From: Paludibacteraceae bacterium
GTDB lineage: Bacteria; Bacteroidota; Bacteroidia; Bacteroidales; Paludibacteraceae
DNA: 47,739 nucleotides
Direction of reading: 5' to 3'
Assembly: GCA_028694215.1 (NCBI GenBank)
Contig: JAQUTW010000017.1
Location: 1-47,739, forward strand
Position 1 is the first letter of the stretch; each line of letters begins with the position of its first letter. The notes under the pieces are model-generated. The model did no database searches. It had not been told where the DNA came from and saw only the letters and a program-made list of their open reading frames with translations. The position numbers and the translations under genes are program-made. Of this stretch, positions 44,101 through 47,739 are shown in pieces.

Positions 44101-46626
44101 ACCGGCGTAGATAGTATTTGCTATGGAGAATCTATTAAATTGGTAGCAACCGGTGGCGTAGAGTATAGTTGGACGGGAACCGATTTGCTGGGGCCGGAAA
44201 TAACTGTTTCGCCAACTACCACCACTACCTACGAACTGACAGTTAAAAATCAGGCAGGATGTGTAGCAAGAATCACACATAAAGTGGTCGTAAAGGCTCT
44301 GCCGGTTGGTATTATTAATGGTAAAAACCAAATCTGTTCAGGAGAAGAAATAGAACTGACGGCAACAGGCGGTGTTGCTTATCGTTGGAATACTAATGAA
44401 ACAACAGCTACAATAAAAGTTGCACCTACGGAAACAACTACTTATACTGTAATCATTACAGGAGCAAATGGCTGTTCCATTGTTAAAGAAATAATGGTAA
44501 AAGTAAGTCTGCCACCAATAGGAAAGGTTGAAGGTAATACAACCATTTGTGGAAGTGGAGAATTTGCAGTTTTAACTGCTACTGGCGGTGCTGCTTATAA
44601 ATGGCAAACAGGTGAAACCACTGCCTCAATTACGGTTCGTCCGTCTGTGACTACTATGTATTGGGTTGATGTTTACAACACGGAAGGTTGTGTTACAAGA
44701 GTAAATGTAGAAGTAAAAGTAGGACAACGTCCAACACCTTCCATTACCAGTACGGGAGGCAAAATACAAACAACAACTTCAACACAAATTTGTGAAGGCG
44801 ATTTTGTAATGCTTATTGGTGCAGGAGGAGGAGCTAATGGTACATACACATGGACAAATACCGACCAGACTTTCACGGCGGTTGGTCAAAGTGTAAGTGT
44901 ATCGCCTACTTTAACCACAACGTATTATGTAGAAGTAACGACAGAAGAAGGTTGTTCTGCTACGGCAAGTTACACGGTAGATGTTCTGCCTATGGAGCAC
45001 ATTACTATTACGCCAAGTAGAGAAAAGGTTTGTCCGGGTGAAAATGTGGTATTGCGTGCTTCCGGCAGTAGCGGTTATACTTGGGAATTGCCTGATGGTA
45101 CGTCTATTTCAAACACGGTTATTACTGTTACACCGGAAAGGACTTCTACTTATGTCGTTAAAACCATCAATCCAAATGGTTGTATTAATAAAGCCTCAAT
45201 TACCATAGAAGTTGTACCATATCCAACACCGACTATTTATGGTAATAGTGTGGTTTGTTTGGGATCTTCTACAATTCTTACTGCCACCGATGGGGTAAAA
45301 TTCCGTTGGAGCACAGGCGAAATAACAGAAAGTATAACAGTTAGTCCGTTGCAAAATACAACGTATTGGGTAATAGCCGAAAATGAACTCGGTTGTGAAG
45401 CACAAGCAACTATTGACATTACAGTCAATCCTGCGCCGGAGCCGACCATTACAGGAAATACTTCCATATATAGAGGTCAAAGCACAACTTTAACTGCATC
45501 CGGCGGTACTACTTATGTATGGAGTAATGGTGAAACAACTGCATCAATTGTTGTAACGCCGTTGGAAACCACAACATATTATGTAACGGCGACTAACAGT
45601 AATGGATGTAAAGCAAGCGTTCCAATTACGGTAACCGTCTCGGATTTCAAAGTGGATATTTCAGGAATAAAATCTATTTGTATAGGAGAATCAACAACGT
45701 TGACAACAAATGGAGGTGACGGAGCAACGTATATTTGGAGTACAGGTGAAACAACCCCGAGTATTACTGTGGCACCTACAGAAACAACCACTTATAGTGT
45801 TTCTGTACATACGGCTTATGGTACCACAGGTTCTGCAAGTGTTACAATTACGGTCAATCCGTTGCCAAAGGTTGAATTTGGTGAGCCAAGTTCTGTTTGT
45901 CAAGGTGAATCGGTTATGTCTATTCCATACGTAGTACGAAGCGGTAATCCGACAAGATATTCACTTACATTTGATGAAAATGGCATAGCGCAAGGTTTTG
46001 TCAATGTTGCATCTGCATCATTAAATCAAGGTAGTATTACAATAGCTGTTCCGGCCAATGCAGCTCCTGGAACTTATACCGCTGTAATAGTTGCGATGAA
46101 TGCAAGTGGCTGTGGTAGTGCTCAATACGAATTGTCCATACACATCCGAAGTACAGGAATGATTGTAAAAAAATGGGATGATGTTTTGGTTTGCGATAAT
46201 ATTTTGCATAAATATACAGGTTATCAATGGTACAAAAACGGATTTAAAGCAACAGGAGCTACGTTACAATACTACAGTGAATTAGGAGGCTTTGATGGCG
46301 ATTATTATGTGGCAGCAAAACGTACTGATGGTGGAACCGATATTTCTTGTGTTCTGTCACTGCATAATAAACAATTGGTAATTCAAACCAATCCAAATCC
46401 GATACAAAAGAACCATTCATTAAAAGTAGAACTTCCGTTCTCTGAAACTGAATTGTTCGGAGCAGAAATGAGAATATTTGATATGGCGGGCAAACGACTC
46501 TTTACTACTAATGATGTTTATGCCGAAAATGATATTCTTATTCCATATAATCCAGGTATTTATATGATTCAGGTAACCCTTTATGGTGGAGAAGTTTATA
46601 ATGCTAAATTTATTGTGATAAACTAA
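32122..46626 (+). CDS. Giant Ig/PKD-like repeat surface protein with T9SS type A sorting domain
   Basis: A single open frame of 4,834 residues. It has a signal peptide (MKRASFKPIILILGLIFNLN, ending LFGQ at residue 24), then about 62 Ig/PKD-like units of 69-85 residues. A divergent unit begins near residue 4584, and a C-terminal T9SS type A sorting domain fills roughly the last 80 residues (IQTNPNPIQKNHSLKVEL, MRIFDMAGKRLF, YNPGIYMIQVTLYGGEVY). The consensus unit is ITG...ICxGxSTTLTAxGG, YxWSTG.TTxSITVSPT, TTTYTVTVTNxxGC and a linker ending P. The two cysteines per unit probably form one disulfide. The protein should be a long stiff fibre exported through T9SS and held at the surface: an adhesin, a motility filament or a matrix component. 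There is no enzymatic domain. A barrel-protein gene follows 48 bp downstream. Confidence 0.93.
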   Translation: MKRASFKPIILILGLIFNLNLFGQTITVVPSTTVCKGTQVTLTINGAINWKWDDGTTSPNYIKTVNSSLDVTVELFDENWIKTGELQQHIDVYADPFADITGNLSICSSESTTLTAVGTGNYLWSNNSTESSITVNPSVTTQYWMELTDGNGCKKRVYKTVTVQENPSGTINGPTQVCKDESFTLTAPAGVSWNWESGASTSQTFTPNPLPGIGTTTYHVVVNNAANCSKEFTHTITVHPFPSAVITGKNKICLGEETTLTAPPADSYLWSTNETTPSITVSPISTIDYTVTVTKNGCTSHGLQRVTVNPLPNITIDALPSNTICQSGTVTLNVSAPNAVSYTWNDGTTGNSKIVMPTTTTDYTVTVENTNGCVASKTITVHVLSLPTGTISGENKVCKGETITLTAPAGSDWYWNSGEITQTIDVSPASSQTYTVTLTAPNGCTYTTAPHNVTVVNKPGTIIAGNNTVCKGTSTTLTAPEGLSWIWMHGPNTRQVTVTPNASTTYTVITTSADGCTSEASINVTVNTPSTISISGPTAPICSGTPVTLTASGANTYVWNGATSGESITVNPTTTTNYTVIGTDANGCEGTQTITVNVLPVPTGTINGENQVCKGESLTLTAPAGSNWQWSSGETTQTINVSPISSQTYTVTLKSLSGCTYTTAPHNVTVVNKPGTIITGNNTVCRGTSTTLIAPEGQSWSWAHGPTTRQVTVTPNASTTYTVTTTSANGCTSEASINVTVNTPPTISISGPTAPICSGTPVTLTASGANTYVWNGATSGESITVSPTTTTNYTVVGTDANGCEGTQTITVNVLSVPTGTISGANSVCKGDAITLTAPAGSNWQWSSGETTQSINISPTSNQTYTVTLTAPNNCTYTTASHTVTVNNKPGTTITGNNVICKGSSAILTAPEGESWSWAHGPTTRQVTVTPNASTTYTVTTTSANGCTSNASIEVTVNASPTISISGPTAPICSGTTVTLTASGANTYVWNGSISGESITVSPTTTTNYTVIGTDANGCEGTQTITVSVLPAPTGTISGATEVCKGNTITLTAPAGSDWQWSSGETTQIINVTPTTNTQYSVTLKSPNGCTYTTPKHNVTVRNLPTITVSGNKTVCASESTTLTASGAKSYSWSTGSHSSSITVTPTAPSTTYTVTGIDEFGCQASIDVTVTVSTLPNITISGTTEICEGNSTTLTAAGGNTYLWSTGATSASITVSPNSTQEYTVTGTTTGNCSSTASVQVIVNKKPTVTMNATKESICVGEDVTLIASGGGTYYWSTGSTANSITVTPTTTTTYSVEVTSEKGCKTTATKTITVNSLPTGSITGNLEVCLGGSTTLTVTGGKTYLWDDGTTNSSRTFTPLTDMDVSVQIFSEHGCSSTATAHISVVPVPTATITGETFVCRGTSTSLAASSGITYLWNTGAKTQTIIVNPTEQTTSYWVDITTSGGCVSRATHTINLHLEVNAAISGPSTVCRGNQVVLIASGGNTYKWDNGATGNTLTFTPLTTTTHSVTVTDANGCKGTATWTVTVNTPPTINITGTTTICKGSSTTLTATGAQTYQWSTGATGQILEVSPAATTTYYVVGTDANGCSTQKEVTVTVNNLPTVSISGNNSICSGGSTTLTAAGAITYVWSTGASGSSITVNPTATQDYTVTGFNGQNCSSVSAPFTVTVNPLPTGTINATKSAICIGESVELTASGGVSYKWQHDSSTDPIITVTPSQTTTYIVEITNEKGCKSTISKTIVVNALPTATISGNLTICEGASTTLTASEGKSYYWSTGEISRSISVAPVTNTDFWVEITNAAGCKATATTTVVVNSEPTATIVTNTGGTEICKGSSITLIANGGSNFAWNTGSHEQQITVQPTTTTTYSVNVSNGFGCSATAEITISVIDMPAPTITVSKSTICRGETVTLSSSSATSYKWSPNAGGQTTQTITLTPTSTATYSVTVTNEQGCSNTATTTITVNQLPTPTITGNTNICIGNSTVLTANGGDSYYWETGETSKSITVSPTINTTYRVWAINAEGCESALPAECIVTVNAQPVAEIQGPTSTCKGSSITLKAVGGNTFAWSGGQTSQTITVTPEETTTYTCVVTNGYNCSSTAIKTVTVNPLPIVNITGDLNICVGESTTLTASAPGGVNYVWSGGISQTGPSVTVSPIATTSYTVTVTDNNGCVANKSVTVIVNQLPVIKINGNPNVCAGGMTTLTASAPGAIHYRWLQTGEETASITVSPLINTTYTVEVTNAAGCVSTKDIEVKIISSPQPIINGPAEICENGSAILTASVPMGGAVSYSWNTGQTGSSIVVNPTETTTYTVTAMGNGGCTGTAHHTVTVNSLPQAVIVGNNQVCAGTPIRLIATGGGTYQWDNGSTLQERWVTPDATTTYTVTVTNSKGCSATASHTVTTLEKPSPTITGLTHICAGESTTLTAKGGIEYVWENGLEGATRIVTPTVTTTYTVEVTNEDGCKNTASHTVVVLNTPAPVINGVLTICQGESTTLTASAPAANSYLWSTGEITQSITVAPDVTTIYWCEVTNVAGCTGRVERNVIVLPMPEVTVTGNQDICEGKHTVLTATGAGVGGNYIWNTGETTASINVSPIITTTYTVTAINSNGCESQPADVVVRVHEVPVAKISGDSYICEGGENTLTASGGVRYIWSTGATTSSITITQAGTYTVEVFNSDSCSSFASKTITTIENPDALISASEEYICAGDVVTLTATGGGTYMWNTGQQQAQITVNPLVTTDYSVIVTNESGCEATAEITIHVNEFAEIEGRNMICLGEQTSLTATGCDTYLWSTGETSATINVRPTENTSYWVEGTVRGCVSRANIDVQVFKPIATGRIESANAVCAEQTITLNAIAEGTNLTYLWNTGATTASIHYTPTPLDVGEQFFNCIITNQGGCDTTVTRTITVKPTPNPVIDGPVITCAGTTTTLTASGGTSYLWSTGATTTSIDVKPLQTTVYTVTAKNDEGCTKTATFTLNVEPLPTPTITGPSSICLGESLILTASDMEPGVPYNSYNWISTTGRTFTGQTISVNDLVTSETFTVTVLTPNNCEGSASKQVTVNPIPTVTIEGPTVACKNGLVTLRANSPTATSYLWSNGATTANMSFTLTKDTLFSVVVKNAFGCTSDEVAHHVSMEIPFTVEIIAPKNRVCKGDSLILTAQHTAATPVTYVWSTGEITSTIKVGPQIATNYSVTVTNQLGCTATANFDVNIDELPTPTITGPSAVCVGEHIVLRASDMTPGVPYNSYNWVSSTGNTYIGQEIAISSLDESTSFTVTVTTPNGCEGFATKQVVANPKPTVTISGSTEVCANKQVTLVANSPTATSYLWSTGATSSSINLIVTKDTTITVKVRNSLGCESDEAMIHINMEDPFTATITTPRPIVCKDEPIVLSANHTASSEVTYLWSNGAKTPTITVAPKVTTTYHVTVTNELGCQASASLEVGIDTIVSPTITGPTSICLGDNITLSVSEGYDSYLWEDGTTNRVRVISNPISTKVYTVIVTNTNGCSATASTTVTVTPRPTVGIVGPSVACNGKPITLKANSPTAVRYLWDTGATTSQITVSPTTAHVYTVRVWNASDCASNEASHPVTIADNPVAEIDGRDSICLGESVKLVAKGGSSYLWNIDGQTSSEIFVAPTVTTEYRVTVFNLNGCSDDTTHTVVVLPPPVPKISGRTTMCVGDSVQLTASDGTSTLTTYRWSTGEETQSIWVKPTTSRSYYVTATNRYGCSAISAAHTIAVYQVPTPTISGDTKVCIGQSATLTATGGTAYVWSTGQNTPSIIVPAFALSPVGSHNFYVDVYNAGGCVTRAEYTIEVVSLPNPVLTVRDNLTSICAGTSITLEVSGVVDARSYLWSTGATGESITVTPTATTTYSVTATNKNGCEKTVSRTITVIPKPEVTIISTANPVSIGVSGICNHDEVILTATGGNLNDVYTWEYDGNIQIGPQITVTPVKTTIYNLRVTNLAGCESLFTHKIIVSDPLNPTINGYYNSTGVDSICYGESIKLVATGGVEYSWTGTDLLGPEITVSPTTTTTYELTVKNQAGCVARITHKVVVKALPVGIINGKNQICSGEEIELTATGGVAYRWNTNETTATIKVAPTETTTYTVIITGANGCSIVKEIMVKVSLPPIGKVEGNTTICGSGEFAVLTATGGAAYKWQTGETTASITVRPSVTTMYWVDVYNTEGCVTRVNVEVKVGQRPTPSITSTGGKIQTTTSTQICEGDFVMLIGAGGGANGTYTWTNTDQTFTAVGQSVSVSPTLTTTYYVEVTTEEGCSATASYTVDVLPMEHITITPSREKVCPGENVVLRASGSSGYTWELPDGTSISNTVITVTPERTSTYVVKTINPNGCINKASITIEVVPYPTPTIYGNSVVCLGSSTILTATDGVKFRWSTGEITESITVSPLQNTTYWVIAENELGCEAQATIDITVNPAPEPTITGNTSIYRGQSTTLTASGGTTYVWSNGETTASIVVTPLETTTYYVTATNSNGCKASVPITVTVSDFKVDISGIKSICIGESTTLTTNGGDGATYIWSTGETTPSITVAPTETTTYSVSVHTAYGTTGSASVTITVNPLPKVEFGEPSSVCQGESVMSIPYVVRSGNPTRYSLTFDENGIAQGFVNVASASLNQGSITIAVPANAAPGTYTAVIVAMNASGCGSAQYELSIHIRSTGMIVKKWDDVLVCDNILHKYTGYQWYKNGFKATGATLQYYSELGGFDGDYYVAAKRTDGGTDISCVLSLHNKQLVIQTNPNPIQKNHSLKVELPFSETELFGAEMRIFDMAGKRLFTTNDVYAENDILIPYNPGIYMIQVTLYGGEVYNAKFIVIN
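33286..35220 (+). repeat. Higher-order tandem repeat A: three copies of 645 bp (three domains each)
   Basis: Copies start at 33286, 33931 and 34576, and a fourth unit-start at 35221 begins like the first. Spacing is exactly 645 bp (215 codons) each time with no net insertion or deletion. Domain order is constant (GTISG type, GNN.VCKGTS type, TISISGPTAPICSG type). The third domains are nearly identical at the DNA level, which points to recent duplication or gene conversion. Confidence 0.9.
41083..42474 (+). repeat. Higher-order tandem repeat B: two copies of 696 bp plus a partial third
   Basis: Copies start at 41083 and 41779 with PTITGPS, and a partial third copy of two domains starts at 42475. 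The spacing is exactly 696 bp (232 codons). The first domain has an expanded loop (ASDMEPGVPYNSYNW and ASDMTPGVPYNSYNW). Copies differ more than in block A, so this duplication is older. Confidence 0.85.
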
Positions 46627-46674
46627 TGTAAGAAAATAAACAAGGAATAAGAACGTTGAAAATAACATAAGGCT

Positions 46675-47553
46675 ATGAAAAAGTTAATCATAATAATTGC
46701 ACTCCTAAATGTTGTTTTGTTGTTGCCTGCGCAACGCAGAAAACCTGCCTATGTAGAAGTAGAATTAGGAGGAGGTATGATGAGTATGCCTTATGACCAA
46801 AACAGTACTCAGTTTGTACGAGGGGGTAATTTTGACCTTGGTGTCCGATATTCCTTGTTATTTAATGGCAGAAAAGGGTGGGGAATTACCACTGGTTTAG
46901 GATTTTCCACTTTTCAGGGAAGCATTGTTTTAAACGAAAATTATGCGTTTCCGGCTATCGATAGCGAAGGAGACCCGTATGAATTAAGAGTAAAAGTGCA
47001 AAATTGGAACGAAAAGCAACATATTTATTATATGAATGTGCCTCTCAGTGTTTTTTATCAGTATAAACCGCGTTTAGGCTCCGGCTGGTTTACCTCTTTG
47101 GGATTAAAACTATATGTCCCACTTGGAGGCACTTACAATGTTCCTACTGGAGGAATGACAACTGCCGGTTATTATGAACAATGGGGTGGAACTCTTATGG
47201 AAAATCTCCCGCAACATGGGTTTGGATATTTTGAGAGTTTTAATCCTAAAGGAAAAATAAAGGCTAACTTTTTAGTATCTGCACAATTTATGTTTGGAGC
47301 TCTTATTCATATCGATCGTAAAAACGAGGCTTTTATTGCCGGATATGTTGAGCACGGTTTATACGATTTAATAAATCCTGCCAAAGATGTACCGTTGTTC
47401 CGTTCTGCCGGACAAGATGCATCCGGTAACTTTACGGGCGAATATTCAGGATATTATTTGTCGTCTATGGTACAAAATACCATACCACTGATGATTGGTG
47501 TACGTATTGGATGGCGATTTAAAGATATTCATGGATGTAATTGTATCAGATAA
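46675..47553 (+). CDS. Outer-membrane beta-barrel-like protein downstream of the giant gene
   Basis: A 292-residue protein with a signal peptide (MKKLIIIIALLNVVLLLPAQ). The mature part alternates strands and turns: YVEVELGGGMMSMP, FDLGVRYSLLFN, WGITTGLGFSTFQG, MNVPLSVFYQYKP, WFTSLGLKLYVPLGGTY, NFLVSAQFMFGALI and LMIGVRIGWRF. This is typical of OmpA-like or PorT-like outer-membrane barrels, ending in a short Cys-containing tail. It has no OmpA peptidoglycan-binding domain. It starts 48 bp after the giant gene with no terminator between, so it is probably co-transcribed. A barrel next to a giant T9SS protein recalls the SprB/SprF arrangement of gliding bacteria, but the sequence does not look like PorP/SprF. 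It could anchor or help export the fibre. Confidence 0.7.
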   Translation: MKKLIIIIALLNVVLLLPAQRRKPAYVEVELGGGMMSMPYDQNSTQFVRGGNFDLGVRYSLLFNGRKGWGITTGLGFSTFQGSIVLNENYAFPAIDSEGDPYELRVKVQNWNEKQHIYYMNVPLSVFYQYKPRLGSGWFTSLGLKLYVPLGGTYNVPTGGMTTAGYYEQWGGTLMENLPQHGFGYFESFNPKGKIKANFLVSAQFMFGALIHIDRKNEAFIAGYVEHGLYDLINPAKDVPLFRSAGQDASGNFTGEYSGYYLSSMVQNTIPLMIGVRIGWRFKDIHGCNCIR

Positions 47554-47571
47554 CATCTGTTTGGTTCATAT

Positions 47572-47613
47572 AAAAAATCATTTGCCAAGTGTAAACTTGG
47601 CAAATGATTTTTT
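47572..47613 (+). terminator. Strong terminator after the barrel gene
   Basis: A perfect 19-bp stem (begins AAAAAATCATTTGCCAAGT) with the 4-base loop GTAA and a T-run. It starts 19 bases after the stop codon. Symmetric A and T runs also allow termination from the other side. Confidence 0.9.
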
Positions 47614-47653
47614 ATTATTGCTGTCCGGTAAAACTTTTTTACAATAAAAATTT

Positions 47654-47688
47654 AGGCTGAACTCCTTGTTTGGAATTCAGCCTTTTTT
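47654..47688 (+). terminator. Second hairpin terminator
   Basis: An 8-bp stem AGGCTGAA/TTCAGCCT, extended by TCC/GGA across a C/A mismatch, followed by T6. It lies 40 bases after the first terminator. It may be a backup or part of the leader of the next gene. Confidence 0.65.
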
Positions 47689-47724
47689 CTTTCCTTTGTA
47701 TGTACCACCAAACAACGAAAAGAT

Positions 47725-47739
47725 ATGGGCAAAAGTACA
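47725..47739 (+). CDS. Possible start of the next gene (cut by window end)
   Basis: ATG at 47725 opens MGKST. A promoter-like CTTTG lies at 47694-47698, upstream at a suitable distance. Small Bacteroidota cold-shock proteins often begin MGKSQ or MAKSQ, so this could be one, but five codons prove nothing. Confidence 0.25.

Larger units (their letters stand above)
32194..45870 (+). repeat. Array of about 62 tandem Ig/PKD-like coding units
   Basis: Hand count from the first residue after the signal peptide to the divergent unit at 45871. The mean is about 220 bp per unit. Most units diverge strongly in sequence, with conserved ICxG, YxWS, TTTYTV and GC positions. Linkers of Pro-Leu-Pro or Pro-x-Pro mark most joints. 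Two internal blocks have higher-order periodicity (listed separately). Confidence 0.85.

Noticed and set aside
33766-45903. Many open frames on the minus strand and in other frames across the giant gene
   Set aside because: They are shadows of a repetitive Thr/Ser/Val-rich coding sequence; they lack starts, signals and family features, and their repeats follow the + strand gene.
32122-46626. Change of base composition in the last 3 kb of the giant gene
   Set aside because: Spot counts of C per line gave overlapping values for early and late parts, so a shift is not supported by eye.
46675-47553. PorP/SprF identity for the barrel protein
   Set aside because: It lacks the typical PorP/SprF N-terminal pattern with QYMFNP and NPAYAG; only the genomic position is similar.

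Overview
The window looks like chromosomal DNA of a Bacteroidota bacterium, most likely Bacteroidales. Support comes from two proteins with C-terminal type IX secretion (T9SS) sorting domains, a clade-typical DUF5606 protein, a GT3-type glycogen synthase and a DUF3089 lipoprotein. It also comes from repeated Bacteroidota-style -7 promoter boxes (TAnnTTTG) upstream of genes that lack obvious Shine-Dalgarno sites. No rRNA, tRNA, CRISPR array or transposase was seen.

Region 1 (1-8.8 kb) is an accessory Rhs/polymorphic-toxin island. A 5'-broken Rhs protein ends in a variable toxin tip and is followed by a DUF4279-type immunity gene. Next comes a start-less second Rhs C-terminal fragment with its own WapI-like immunity gene. 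Behind these lie eroded or frameshifted surface-protein genes, a duplicated lipoprotein tail and a deletion-fused remnant. The region ends with a small secreted protein carrying one Rhs-like YD motif plus a T9SS signal, and with a 62-bp hairpin repeat present twice around a small outer-membrane protein gene.

Region 2 (8.9-31.9 kb) is mostly housekeeping. On the + strand: asnA-DUF5606, a metallophosphoesterase-YgiQ pair, a PnuC-like transporter, a four-helix-bundle protein, a flavin reductase and glyA. On the - strand: tsaC followed by a polyprenyl glycosylphosphotransferase. On the + strand again: recJ, then glycogen synthase with a DUF3089 lipoprotein. On the - strand again: a Big2 lipoprotein with an M3 peptidase, an SGNH hydrolase and uvrB. 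Good hairpin terminators separate convergent units.

Region 3 (32.1-47.7 kb) is dominated by one 14.5-kb gene. It encodes a 4,834-residue T9SS cargo made of about 62 Ig/PKD-like repeats (hand count, average about 73 residues). Two blocks are higher-order three-domain tandem repeats of exactly 645 bp and 696 bp. An outer-membrane beta-barrel gene follows, then two terminators and what may be the start of another gene at the window edge.

The most interesting parts are the two-cassette toxin/immunity array with its debris field, the paired 62-bp hairpin repeats, and the higher-order repeats in the giant surface protein. All calls are from reading the sequence; no database search was possible.
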